DNA from: Flavobacteriales bacterium
Lineage (GTDB): Bacteria; Bacteroidota; Bacteroidia; Flavobacteriales_F; PHOS-HE28
NCBI GenBank assembly: GCA_016705545.1
Contig: JADIYA010000001.1
Location: 868,001 to 932,000, forward strand
Reading direction: 5' to 3'
Length of the DNA: 64,000 nt
Position 1 is the first letter of the stretch. Each line of letters begins with the position of its first letter. The translations under genes were made by a program, and so were the position numbers. Under the pieces are notes generated by a model. That model was not told the origin of the DNA and ran no database searches. It worked only from the letters and a program-made list of their open reading frames with translations. Of this stretch, positions 1 through 8,984 are shown piece after piece.

Positions 1-188
1 CCACGCAGGTGTGGAACATGTTCCACGATCCGTCACCGCGCATCAAGGACTCGAAAAACGCTGGAAACCCTGTCCGGCTGGGCGTTGCCCGTACCCCGGC
101 ACCGATTCGGGGCTGCCTGGCACCGGATCCGCCAGCGGAAGCTCGCCGCGCATCCCGTTCGGCATGGATAAACCAACACCACGACTCC

Positions 189-1085
189 ATGAGCACACCA
201 ACCAGCCCCCGGCGCATCGCGAAGCAGGCGCGCCCGATAACCCTGGCACTCGCTGCCGCATTCCTGATCTCCGCTTGCGAGAGCGGCCCTACAGAAGGCG
301 AACTGGCCGCACGCGCCGAGACCGAGAATCTGAAGAGCCAGCTCCTGAGCCGCGATTCCATCATCGGCGAGATGGCGGTGTCCTTCGATGAGATCGAGAA
401 GAGCATCGCGATGATGGATCATCGCGAGATCATCCTGGGAGAGATCACGACCGGGGAATTGGACCATGACAAGCGCAAGAAGGTCATCAAGGACCTTCAG
501 CTCATGAACGGCCTGATGCAGGAGAACCGCGACCGCATCGCGGAGCTGACGAAACGACTGGACAAAAGCAAGATCGAGGCAAGCGGCCTACGCAAGAAAC
601 TGAAGGAGCTGGATGCCATGCTCGCCTCCCGCGACTCTTCGATCTCGATCATGAAGGACGGACTGCTCGCTAAGGACTTCCGAATCGAACAGGTGAGCCA
701 GCAGCTCACCGCCATGGAACTGGAGGTGGCCAAGCGCGAAGCCTTCATTGAACAGCAGACCAACGAGATGAACGCCGCATGGTATGTGGTTGGCACGAGC
801 AAGGAGCTCGAAGAGCGCGGCGTGATCACCAAGACTGGGGGCTTCATCGGCATCGGGAAGACCGCACAGATGAATGGCGATGTGACCAATAACGAATTCA
901 TCGAGGTGGATGCGCGGAGTACCGCCCGTGTGCCGCTGGGCGTGAAGAAGGCGCGCTTGGTCACTGAACACCCGAAGGACAGTTACCGCATCGTTGAGGA
1001 GGGAAATGAGCTTGCGTACTTGGAGATCAAGGACCCTAAGATGTTCTGGAAATTGAGCCGGTACATGGTGGCGGAGGTGAAGTGA
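189..1085 (+). CDS. coiled-coil lipoprotein, possible Cbp1-like surface adhesin
   Basis: This 298-residue protein has a basic N-terminus (TSPRRIAKQAR), a hydrophobic core and a lipobox LISAC with Cys30, so it should be a lipoprotein. Residues about 35-200 are charged, heptad-like coiled coil. The last 95 residues form a predicted beta-rich domain starting near NAAWYVVGT and containing GGFIGIGKTAQMNGD. I chose the ATG at 189 because it directly precedes the signal; a start at 9 would add 60 residues of non-signal sequence. From memory the architecture matches Bacteroidota proteins annotated as Cbp1-family collagen-binding adhesins, but the role is inferred. A strong hairpin follows at 1104-1137. 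Confidence 0.72.
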   Translation: MSTPTSPRRIAKQARPITLALAAAFLISACESGPTEGELAARAETENLKSQLLSRDSIIGEMAVSFDEIEKSIAMMDHREIILGEITTGELDHDKRKKVIKDLQLMNGLMQENRDRIAELTKRLDKSKIEASGLRKKLKELDAMLASRDSSISIMKDGLLAKDFRIEQVSQQLTAMELEVAKREAFIEQQTNEMNAAWYVVGTSKELEERGVITKTGGFIGIGKTAQMNGDVTNNEFIEVDARSTARVPLGVKKARLVTEHPKDSYRIVEEGNELAYLEIKDPKMFWKLSRYMVAEVK

Positions 1086-1103
1086 CCATATCCGCCATGA
1101 ACA

Positions 1104-1137
1104 GGAACAGCGCCCGGAGGGATCCAGGCGCTGTTCC
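1104..1137 (+). terminator. intrinsic-terminator-like hairpin after the lipoprotein gene
   Basis: GGAACAGCGCC (1104-1114) pairs perfectly with GGCGCTGTTCC (1127-1137) around a 12-nt loop, 19 nt after the lipoprotein stop. There is no clean T-run after it, so it may act as a factor-dependent or bidirectional stop. I see no gene between it and 1338. Confidence 0.5.
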
Positions 1138-1338
1138 GTTGAATCAATGTTCGCCTACGCACTCCCCCTCTCGAGTTTCCTGAGGTAAACCAGGGCTCGA
1201 ATGGGCGGGAGGTGCACGAGAAACGTTCAACACGAGGCCGGGGCGGGCACTTCGGGAGCCTTGAGGCTGGCCTGTTGGACGGCCGTGTATACGGGCTACT
1301 GCACGCGTGAGGCTGGGCGCCTTGAGCCTTGGCGACGA

Positions 1339-2352
1339 CTATCTGAAATGCACGACGCAGCGTTGGAGTACCGCGAGGATCGAAACAGGCTCATGACCCG
1401 CCTGTTGCAGCTGCTCGCTCAATGGCCCGATCAGCCGCACATGCCGCAATAGCTCACGCCAGCAGCGCCAGATGCTCCACGACGGATCGTAGACGCTGCC
1501 CGGCTCACTGCTCACGCCATTGAGCTCGACCACCGTGAAGCGGCCTGCACTCAGCGCATTCTCATCCTCCGCGCGCACATCCACACGGCCATAGAAGATG
1601 CCCCTCGCATCGGTCAAGAGCGCATCGAGCGCAGCATTAAGTTCCGGCGTGGCCAGATGGCTTGCGTCCTGGAAGATGGTTCCTCTGCAATGATTGCCGA
1701 TGGGCTCCGCGATCACCCGCTCACCCTTAACCGGCACGCGCAACAAAGCTTTGGAATCCACCTCAGCCAGCCTCGACAATTGCCTCGCGCCACGACGCGT
1801 GCGCGCCAGCAGGTCACGGACGGTGCTGGAGCCATCGCCTACGACTTCGAGAAAACGCTTGCCGCAGATTGACAGCAGGCGGACGCGTCGCGTGGCAGGA
1901 TCAACGATGAACATCAGCGCGAATTCCGCAGGGCCCGGAGCCATGGCCTGCAAGAGCAGGTCCTTGCCTTTGCCCACCAATGCGCGCAGCAGGTTCTCTT
2001 CGTCGTGGACGACCGTGACACCTTCACCGCGCTCACCCACATCAGGCTTCACGATCAATGGAAAAGCGATGCCCGACGCGCGCCAAGCATCCAGCACATC
2101 GCCAGGCGGGGTTCCTGCTGCGATGAGGCAGGTTGTCGGATAGCTTCCCTTCGGCAACTGCGCGTAAATGTCCTGCTTGCGCTCGCCGAAGAAGCCTCCC
2201 ATATCAATGCCCGGATTGACGTTCGTGAAGAACGCTGCGCGCCTCTGCCGCAAGGTTTGGTAGAGATAGAACGGAAGGACGGGGAGGTAGAAGACCCACC
2301 ACGGCCAGTACTCGTGATTGAGCTGCTCGGCGAGGCGTCGCCACATGATCAC
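1339..2352 (-). CDS. ATP-grasp ligase-like protein (D-Ala-D-Ala ligase fold)
   Basis: This is a 337-residue ATP-grasp family protein. The N-terminus carries an aromatic, hydrophobic stretch (WPWWVFYLPVLPFY) that could anchor it to the membrane. The ATP-binding part has KPDVGERGEGV, a glycine-rich loop like that of ATP-grasp enzymes. The C-terminal VVELNGVSSEPGS has the Glu and Asn expected of the metal-binding site. The family joins a carboxylate to an amine or thiol through an acyl-phosphate; the substrate cannot be read from sequence. Its start overlaps the end of the DinB gene by 4 nt, so the two are probably translationally coupled. Confidence 0.75.
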   Translation of the reverse strand: MIMWRRLAEQLNHEYWPWWVFYLPVLPFYLYQTLRQRRAAFFTNVNPGIDMGGFFGERKQDIYAQLPKGSYPTTCLIAAGTPPGDVLDAWRASGIAFPLIVKPDVGERGEGVTVVHDEENLLRALVGKGKDLLLQAMAPGPAEFALMFIVDPATRRVRLLSICGKRFLEVVGDGSSTVRDLLARTRRGARQLSRLAEVDSKALLRVPVKGERVIAEPIGNHCRGTIFQDASHLATPELNAALDALLTDARGIFYGRVDVRAEDENALSAGRFTVVELNGVSSEPGSVYDPSWSIWRCWRELLRHVRLIGPLSEQLQQAGHEPVSILAVLQRCVVHFR

Positions 2353-2864
2353 ATGGCCGCTGTTGCCTGGGCTTGATGATTGCGCGTGGAGGCCGCAACG
2401 CCCAGGTGCTCCGGGAACTGCACATGCGGCAGCTCTTGCTCGAGCGCGATGCGAACCATGGCAAGGTGATGCACGCTGTGATCGGCCAGGTAGGCGAGTT
2501 CGCGTCCCAGTGTGGTGCGCTGTTCAGTGAGCGCTTCATCCCCGGGGAGCAAGCTGGCCATGATCAGCTCACGATCGCTGATCGCATCGGCCAGCAAGCC
2601 ATTGCATCGCAATGCGCACGCACGCGCGGCGATCACGCTCTGCTCAATCACCGGGTCGCGGCGGCGCCGATCGTAGCTGAAGCGGTGCTCCTCCTCCCGC
2701 GCCAGAAGGCAGGTGTAGAACTCGAGGATGTGGCGAAAGTGACCGCCGATGCTGCTGCCGAAGAGGATGGCGCGGGGCGCTGCAAGGTCGTCGTCGGACA
2801 GCTGGTGGAGCAGGGCGTCGATGCGCTCAAGGAGCTCCTGGTTGTAGGCAAGGATCAATCGCAT
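2349..2864 (-). CDS. DinB-family four-helix protein
   Basis: The protein has 171 residues, mostly helical. Histidines at 42/45 (GGHFRHILEFY) and 129/132/133 (ADHSVHHLAMV) fit the three-His metal site of the DinB/YfiT superfamily, whose members include thiol transferases and putative hydrolases. The exact reaction is unknown. It sits between DoxX (3-nt gap) and the ATP-grasp gene (4-nt overlap) in a leftward operon. Confidence 0.8.
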   Translation of the reverse strand: MRLILAYNQELLERIDALLHQLSDDDLAAPRAILFGSSIGGHFRHILEFYTCLLAREEEHRFSYDRRRRDPVIEQSVIAARACALRCNGLLADAISDRELIMASLLPGDEALTEQRTTLGRELAYLADHSVHHLAMVRIALEQELPHVQFPEHLGVAASTRNHQAQATAAM

Positions 2865-2867
2865 GGG

Positions 2868-3275
2868 TCAGGCGCCAGCGGGTTTCGATCTGCCCAAGAA
2901 CCGGCGCACGAAGATCAGGCCGCGCTCGCGATCCCGCAGCAGTACCCATGAGCTGGCCACGGCCACGGTAACGGCCAGCGCGAACAGCGTACCGCCATCG
3001 CCCATGACCTCGATGCCGAGGATGGTGAGGTGGCTCAGAATGGCCCCGGCCATGGTGCCCAGCGCCAACAGGGCGCCCATCCACGCCGTGGGGCGCATGA
3101 TCAGCAGGGCGGCGGCGATGAGCTCGATCACGCCCGATCCGATGCGACCCACCGGCTCGGCACCCAGCTTCTCGAAGATCCAAACGGATTCGGCAGCGGC
3201 TGTGAATTTGAAATAGAGCGTCTGCAGCAGGATGACGGCTGCGATGACGTCGGGGAGTCGGCGGAGATGCTGCAT
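2868..3275 (-). CDS. DoxX-family membrane protein
   Basis: The protein has 135 residues with four predicted membrane helices: about 9-28 (VIAAVILLQTLYFKF), 45-62, 66-88 and 98-114. The pattern YFKFTAAAES...GRIGSGVIELIAAALL is typical of the DoxX/SURF4-like family. Members are small inner-membrane proteins linked loosely to redox or respiratory functions. It lies 8 nt downstream of the YHS gene and 3 nt upstream of DinB, in one transcription unit. Function beyond the family is not known. Confidence 0.8.
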   Translation of the reverse strand: MQHLRRLPDVIAAVILLQTLYFKFTAAAESVWIFEKLGAEPVGRIGSGVIELIAAALLIMRPTAWMGALLALGTMAGAILSHLTILGIEVMGDGGTLFALAVTVAVASSWVLLRDRERGLIFVRRFLGRSKPAGA

Positions 3276-3283
3276 GGTGCGGT

Positions 3284-3748
3284 TCAGGGTTTATGCTTGT
3301 GTGCGGTCCAGTTGCGGTCGGCCTTCGCGCGCAATCGCAGCTCATCTTCGTTCCAACTCGTGCGCGTGTTGTTGAAGAAAGCGTTGTAGAAAAGGTAGAG
3401 CTTGCCCTCGTTCACCTTGAAGGTCTCGGGGTCCACTTCCACCTTCTTCCCGCTATCGCCCATGGCAAAGGCGCACCACCCGCCGTATTGCGGCAGATAA
3501 CGATCCGGCTCACGTTGGAAGAGGTCGCGGTGGGCGGTGCTGCTGAAGAGGAAGGTGGCGCCCTTGTGGGTCAGCGCAATCTGCGGGCTGCCTAGCAAGG
3601 CCTTGTGCTGCGTGAAGTAGGCCACGGGATCATAGCCTTCGACCCAGAGGCCCTTCTCGTTCACATTGAAGAAGGGGAGCAGGTCTTGGGCGCGCAGCGC
3701 GGCCGGATAGGACAATAGTGCGAGGAAGACCAAGGGCAGGGCACGCAT
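3284..3748 (-). CDS. secreted YHS-domain protein
   Basis: The protein has 154 residues with a signal peptide at about 1-21 (ending LRAQ). A single YHS-like domain follows: KGLWVEGYDPVAYFTQHKAL, then HKGATFLFSSTAHRDLF and YLPQYGGWCAFAM. The sequence GYDPVAYF and the YGGWCA cysteine are the usual landmarks. YHS domains are proposed to bind metal, and exported versions are common in Bacteroidota. It is the first gene of the YHS-DoxX-DinB-ATP-grasp run, about 50 nt after gpsA. Confidence 0.85.
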   Translation of the reverse strand: MRALPLVFLALLSYPAALRAQDLLPFFNVNEKGLWVEGYDPVAYFTQHKALLGSPQIALTHKGATFLFSSTAHRDLFQREPDRYLPQYGGWCAFAMGDSGKKVEVDPETFKVNEGKLYLFYNAFFNNTRTSWNEDELRLRAKADRNWTAHKHKP

Positions 3749-3799
3749 CGGATTCGGTTTCGGCTGATGGTCACTTCGGCCGATGAATCCTGACAGCGC

Positions 3800-4795
3800 T
3801 TAGGCCAGCCGCTCGCTCAGCAGCCGCATCTCCATCATGGGCGCCATCTTCTCGTAGAGCATGCGGTATGTCGCTTCGGTGATCGGCATGTCCACCTTCA
3901 GCTTCTCGTTGATGGCGTGCACGCACTTCACGGCGTAATAGCCTTCGGCCACCATGTTCATCTCCAGCTGGGCAGCACGCACGCTGTAGCCCTTGCCCAG
4001 CATGTTGCCGAACTCACGGTTTCGACTGAATGTACTGTAGGCCGTCACCAGCAGGTCGCCGAGATAGGCGGGCTCGTTGATGTCGCGTGCGATGGGATGC
4101 GCGGCTTTCACGAAGCGGTCGATCTCCTGGATGGCACGGCTCACGAGCACCGCGCGGAAGTTGTCGCCATAGCCCAGGCCCACGCTGATGCCGACGCACA
4201 CGGCGATCACGTTCTTGAGGATGGCCGCGTACTCGGTGCCGTAGATGTCGTCGCTGAGCGTGGTCTTCATGAAGCGCCCGTTGAGCGCATCGCCCATGGC
4301 CTTCGCCCTGGCCATTTCCTGGCAGGCGATGGTGAGGTAGCTCAATCGCTCCATGGCTACTTCCTCAGCATGGCACGGACCGCAGATCACGCCGAAGTCG
4401 TGCTCCGCGACCCCCCAGTGCTGGAATAGGTATTCACCTACGATCTGGTTGGTCTCCGGCACGATGCCCTTCACCGCACTGAAGATCATCCTTCCCTTCA
4501 GCTCAGTTGGATCGAGCTGATCCATGGTGGCCTTGAGGAAGGCGCTCGGCACGGCGATCACGATCACATCGGCGTCCTTCACGACCGTATGGATGTCGGC
4601 GCTCATGGCCAGGCGCGACACATCGAACTGCGCAGCGCTGATGTAATCCGGATTGTGCCCGTACTTGGTGATGTGCGCGATGGTCTCCGCGCGGCGCACC
4701 CACCAGCCAACACGCTCTGCATTGCCGCTGAGCAGCTTCACCAGGGCTGTGCCCCAGCTGCCGGCGCCGATTACGGCGATGCGTTGAGCTGCCAT
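3800..4795 (-). CDS. gpsA: glycerol-3-phosphate dehydrogenase [NAD(P)+]
   Basis: This 331-residue cytoplasmic enzyme reduces dihydroxyacetone phosphate to sn-glycerol-3-phosphate for phospholipid synthesis. The N-terminal Rossmann motif is IAVIGAGSWGTALVKLL. FSAVKGIVPE and YAAILKNVIAV carry the two conserved lysines, and VICGPCHAEEVA matches the family loop. The length is normal. Its ATG overlaps the stop codon of the M28 peptidase by 1 nt (TGATG), so the two are probably co-translated. Confidence 0.96.
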   Translation of the reverse strand: MAAQRIAVIGAGSWGTALVKLLSGNAERVGWWVRRAETIAHITKYGHNPDYISAAQFDVSRLAMSADIHTVVKDADVIVIAVPSAFLKATMDQLDPTELKGRMIFSAVKGIVPETNQIVGEYLFQHWGVAEHDFGVICGPCHAEEVAMERLSYLTIACQEMARAKAMGDALNGRFMKTTLSDDIYGTEYAAILKNVIAVCVGISVGLGYGDNFRAVLVSRAIQEIDRFVKAAHPIARDINEPAYLGDLLVTAYSTFSRNREFGNMLGKGYSVRAAQLEMNMVAEGYYAVKCVHAINEKLKVDMPITEATYRMLYEKMAPMMEMRLLSERLA

Positions 4796-6461
4796 CAGAA
4801 GGTCACATCGGTTTCAACCTCCTTGCCGGCGCGAAGCACCTTCACCTTGGCTGTGTCGCCCTTGTTGAACTGCGCAAGGGCTTTCATGTAGCCCATCATG
4901 TCGGCCACGTCGATCGCGCCGAGCTTCACCACCACATCGCCCACCTTCAGGCCGGCATTCGCAGCGGGCTTGCCTTCGGTGATGCCATCGATGCGCATGC
5001 CTTTGCCATCGTAGAGGTAGTCAGGCACCACGCCCAGGGTGACCTTGAAGCGCGGAGTGTCCTCGGTGCTCACGTCCTCGGTCTTGGTGAAGGCCAGCTT
5101 GCCGTCGTCGTTCAGCGTGGCGATGAGCGATTCGATATGGCGCGCCACGCGCAGCATTCCCTCATAGTTGATCTTCTCCTCGTCGTCGGTGGGCTTGTGG
5201 TAATCAGCGTGCGTTCCGGTGAAGAAGTGGATGGCGGGCACGCCCTGCAAGTAGAAGCTGGTGTGGTCGCTCGGTCCGATGCCGCTGGTGGTGGTCTTCA
5301 CGTTAAGATTGCCGACCAGATTGCGATTCACCTCAGCCCAAGCGGGCGAGGTGCCCACGCCATTGATGCCGATGGCACCCGCGCTGTCGAGGCGGCCCAC
5401 CATGTCGAGGTTGATCATGTAGTTGAGCTCGGCGACCGGCACGGTCGGGTTCTTCGTCCAGTAGTTCGATCCGTAGAGCCCCTTCTCTTCACCGCTGAAG
5501 GCGATGAAGAGATAATCGTTCGAACGGGTGTGGTCGTATTCGGCGAGGTCTCGAGCCAGCTGGAGCATCACCGCGATGCCGCTGGCGTTGTCATCGGCGC
5601 CGTTGTGGATGGCGCGTTCGCCGCGGTGGAGCGAGCCTTCATCGCCCCAGCCCAAGTGGTCCAGGGCGCGCCGATCACCACCACGTTGGGCGCGCCGTTG
5701 TCGATCATGCCCACCACGTTGTAGGCTGTCCGCTCCTCGCGCACGATGTCCACATGGATGGCGCATGGGTTGTTGTCGATCACGAGCTGCTCGTGCAGGT
5801 CTCCCTTGAGGAAGATCACCGGGATGCCGATGGGCTTCACCTTGGCGCTGAGCCTGCCTTCTGGCGAAGGCGCCGTGGGGTCGTCGTTGTAGAAGAGCAC
5901 GGCTGCTGCACCGCGTTCGGCAGCGCGCTGGGCCCGCGCCTGCAGGTCGTGGTGCGCGAGGTACTTGCTGTGCGGATGGATACCATCGGGGGAGCTCACG
6001 CTGAAGGCTACCACCCGCTCTTTCATCTCAAGGGTATCGGGATAGTCCGAATAGTTGAGCTCCGGGGCCACGATTCCGTATCCGAGCTTCAGGACCTTGC
6101 CGCGGGCCCCCATTGATCCAGTGAAGCCCAAGGGGAACCACTGCTCATCGAGCTTCGGTTTCTTGCGGCCCAGTTGCAAGGTGCAGTTGGCGCCGCGCTG
6201 CGGCTCAGCGGCGAATTTGAAGGCCTGCACGTATCCGGCATTATCGCCGTATGGCATCAGGCCCGCGTTGCCGAATTTGGCCTTGATGTAATCCACTGCA
6301 AGCTGCTCTCCCTTGGTGCCGGCCTCGCGGCCTTCGAGCAGGTCGCTGGCGAGGTACTGCACATCGAAGCGCATCTGATCGAGCGCTTCAGTATCAGACA
6401 ACAGTTGCCCGAAGGCTTGGGCCGAGAAGGCCAAGAGGATCGAAAGGAGCAGGTTTCGCAT
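4795..6461 (-). pseudogene. M28 metallopeptidase with PDZ domain, broken by one frameshift
   Basis: This is an exported M28 (aminopeptidase-like) zinc peptidase read in two frames: 6461 down to about 5665 and about 5665 down to 4795. It has a signal peptide (LLSILLAFSAQAFGQ), a PA insert (ERGAAAVLFYNDDP), the catalytic domain with GADDNASG, FSGEEKGLYGS, NLDMVGRLD and HADYHKPTDD, and a C-terminal PDZ domain (GITEGKPAANAGLKVGDVVV). At the break the sequence reads VVVIGA-P where the family has GAHxDH. One missing base near 5665-5666 would restore GAHLDHLGWG, including the first zinc-ligand His. Both halves are otherwise well conserved, so a sequencing error or a very recent mutation is likely. 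An intact relative lies at 32123-33631. Confidence 0.85.
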
Positions 6462-6530
6462 CGGCGGCCGAAGTTACCGTCGATACCTTCGACGGCATTT
6501 CCCGCGTTCTTCACGGAAATGCAAGGACAC

Positions 6531-6758
6531 ATGAAGAGCCTGCTCATCGCCATCGCCGGCATCCTGTCTTTCTTCTACCTGCTTAACCCAACGCTCGGCG
6601 TGTTCGAGTTCATTCCGGACAACATCCCGCTCTTGGGCAACGTGGACGATGCCACCGCCGCCATGGTGCTATTGGGCGCGCTGCGTTACTTCGGCTGGGA
6701 CCTCACGAGCCTGTTCGTACGCCACCGCGCCATCGACTTCGGCGCCAAGGCCGATTAG
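6531..6758 (+). CDS. YkvA-like DUF1232 small membrane protein
   Basis: The protein has about 75 residues: MKSLLIAIAGILSFFYLLNP, then the family signature FIPDNIPLLGNVDDA, then a second hydrophobic segment (AAMVLLGALRYFGWDL). This matches DUF1232/YkvA, small bacterial inner-membrane proteins without a defined function. I prefer the ATG at 6531 because AAGGA lies just upstream; an ATG at 6519 would add four residues. The 3' end overlaps the convergent peptidase gene by 4 nt. Confidence 0.7.
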   Translation: MKSLLIAIAGILSFFYLLNPTLGVFEFIPDNIPLLGNVDDATAAMVLLGALRYFGWDLTSLFVRHRAIDFGAKAD

Positions 6759-8953
6759 CCGGCATATCCCGCCTGCTGCAAGAAGAAGGCATAGATCAGC
6801 GCCACCTCTTTCAGCATCTCGAAGCGGCCTGATGCGCCGCCGTGACCGGCCTCCATGTTGGTGAAGAGCAGGATAGGCGCATCGGACTGCTGGTGCTCGC
6901 GCAGGCGCTGCACCCATTTGGCCGGCTCCCAGTATTGCACCTGGCTGTCGTGGAAGCCGGTGGTGACCAGCAGTGCCGGATAGCTCGCACCCTTCACATT
7001 GTCATACGGCGAGTACGAGAGCATGCGTTCGTATGCCCCCTTCTCTTTGGGGTCGCCCCATTCATCGAATTCGCCTGTGGTGAGCGGGATGCTCTCGTCG
7101 AGCATGGTGGTCACCACATCCACGAATGGCACTTCAGCGCAGGCCGCCTTCCAGCGGTCGGGCCGCATGTTCACCACGGCCCCAACGAGCAGTCCGCCTG
7201 CGCTGCCGCCCAGGCAGAAGATGCGCTTGGGGTCAGCGTATTTCATCTTCTCAAGGTGATCCGCGCAGTCGATGAAGTCGGTGAAGGTGTTCACCTTGTG
7301 CTCCATCTTCCCGTTGTCGTACCAATCGCGGCCCATCTCCTCGCCCCCGCGGATGTGCGCGATGGCATAGACGAAGCCGCGATCGAGCAGGCTGAGGCGC
7401 GCGCTGCTGAAGGTGGGGTCGATGCTGTTGCCATAGCTGCCGTAACCGTAAAGGAGCAGGGGCGCTGTTCCATCGATGGGCGTGCCCTTGCGGTACACGA
7501 TGCTAACCGGCACTTGAACGCCGTCGCGCGCAGGGGCCCAGAGGCGCTCGCTCGCGTAATCACTGCTCTTGAATGCGCCGATCACCTCCTGCTGCTTGAG
7601 CAGCTCCGACGTATTGGCATCCAGGTCGTGCTCGAACACGCTGTTCGGCGTCGTGAGCGATGTGTAGCCGTAGCGGAGCTTGCTCGAATCCCATTCCGGG
7701 TTGGTTCCGGTGTAGGCTACGTAGGCGGGGTCGTGGAATCCGATCTCGTGCTCGCGGCCATCGGTCAAGCGGCGCACGCGCAGATGCGTGAGGCCTTCGC
7801 GGCGCTCGCTGAACACGAGGTGGTCGCGGAAGATCTCCACGTCCTCCAGCAGCACGTCATCGCGATGGGCAAGCACCTCCTTCCACTTACGCTTGTCCTG
7901 CGTATCGGACTCCGCGCATTCCATCAGGCGGAAGTTGAGCGCATTCCAATTGGTGACGATGTACCATTTACCCGGTTTGGCGGCTGTAGGCGGCACATGC
8001 ATCACGCTGTGCTCATGCTCTTCTTCGCGTTGCAGGAACACCCGGAAGCCGCCCATCGGCTCGTCAACGGGCAAGTAGCGATGCTCACTGCTGAGGGTGC
8101 TCTCGCTCACGATCATCACGAAGCGGTCGCTGCGGCTGCGGTACACATCGCAGCTGAATCCAGGATCCATCTCCTCGAACACGACCTGATCCGCCTCGGT
8201 CGCCGTGCCCAGCACATGGCGGTAGATCCTGTAGCTGCGGAGCGTGTTGTCCTTCCGGGTGTAGAACACGGTGCGCTCATCGGCAAAAGCACAGCTGCCT
8301 GCGGTGGCCGGAATCACATCGGGCAGGTCGGTGCCGGATGCGATGTCGCGGAAGCGGATGTCGTAGAGCCTGCGCCCCACGCGGTCCGTGCTGTAGGCCA
8401 CGATGCCGTTGCCGGGACTGATCTCGAAATCGCCCAAGTCGAAAAAAGCGCTGCCTTCGGCCAGCTTTGTCTCATCGAGCAGCACCTGCCACGCCGCATC
8501 GCCGTCTTCGGGCCAACGGTCGCTCACTGCCTGAGCGCGCAGGTGCAGGCCGTATTCCTTGCCCGCATCGAACCGTTGACGGTACCAGAAGCCGTGCTCG
8601 CGGTACGGCACGCTCATGTCCGTTTCCTTGATGCGTGCCTTCATCTCCGCGAAGAGCGACTCGCGCAACGGCTTCACGGGAGCGAGCATCGCTTCCGTGT
8701 AGGCGTTCTCGGCGTTGAGATGGTCAATCACCGCGCGCGTGACCGAATCCGGTTCGGCTGCGTTGCGCTGCTCCTCGGTGAGGCGCATCCAGTGATACTC
8801 GTCTACGCGTGCATGGCCATGCGCGGTGATGGTGTGCGGGCGCTTCGCCGCAACAGGGGGCGCAAGGGAGGTCTCGATCATCGGTTCAGGTGCGTTGGAG
8901 CAGGCCGCCGCTGCAAGCGCAAAAGCCAGGGGGAACGGTGGGCGGCTCGCCAT
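6755..8953 (-). CDS. S9 prolyl oligopeptidase family protein (oligopeptidase B-like), lipoprotein
   Basis: The protein has 732 residues. The N-terminal half is a beta-propeller region (DEYHWMRL near residue 50, then repeated sheets). The C-terminal hydrolase domain has the nucleophile in GGSAGGLLVG, the Asp in TTGFHDSQVQYWEPAKW and the His in MEAGHGGASGRFE. This is the oligopeptidase B/PtrB pattern, cleaving short peptides after basic residues. The start at 8953 gives a lipobox ending AAAAC (Cys18) followed by SNAPEP, so unlike most oligopeptidase B enzymes it should be exported and lipid-anchored. A longer upstream reading frame is present but lacks signal features. Confidence 0.9.
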   Translation of the reverse strand: MASRPPFPLAFALAAAACSNAPEPMIETSLAPPVAAKRPHTITAHGHARVDEYHWMRLTEEQRNAAEPDSVTRAVIDHLNAENAYTEAMLAPVKPLRESLFAEMKARIKETDMSVPYREHGFWYRQRFDAGKEYGLHLRAQAVSDRWPEDGDAAWQVLLDETKLAEGSAFFDLGDFEISPGNGIVAYSTDRVGRRLYDIRFRDIASGTDLPDVIPATAGSCAFADERTVFYTRKDNTLRSYRIYRHVLGTATEADQVVFEEMDPGFSCDVYRSRSDRFVMIVSESTLSSEHRYLPVDEPMGGFRVFLQREEEHEHSVMHVPPTAAKPGKWYIVTNWNALNFRLMECAESDTQDKRKWKEVLAHRDDVLLEDVEIFRDHLVFSERREGLTHLRVRRLTDGREHEIGFHDPAYVAYTGTNPEWDSSKLRYGYTSLTTPNSVFEHDLDANTSELLKQQEVIGAFKSSDYASERLWAPARDGVQVPVSIVYRKGTPIDGTAPLLLYGYGSYGNSIDPTFSSARLSLLDRGFVYAIAHIRGGEEMGRDWYDNGKMEHKVNTFTDFIDCADHLEKMKYADPKRIFCLGGSAGGLLVGAVVNMRPDRWKAACAEVPFVDVVTTMLDESIPLTTGEFDEWGDPKEKGAYERMLSYSPYDNVKGASYPALLVTTGFHDSQVQYWEPAKWVQRLREHQQSDAPILLFTNMEAGHGGASGRFEMLKEVALIYAFFLQQAGYAG

Positions 8954-8984
8954 GAGGGGTTGCTGCGGAGGCCGAATGTACCCG

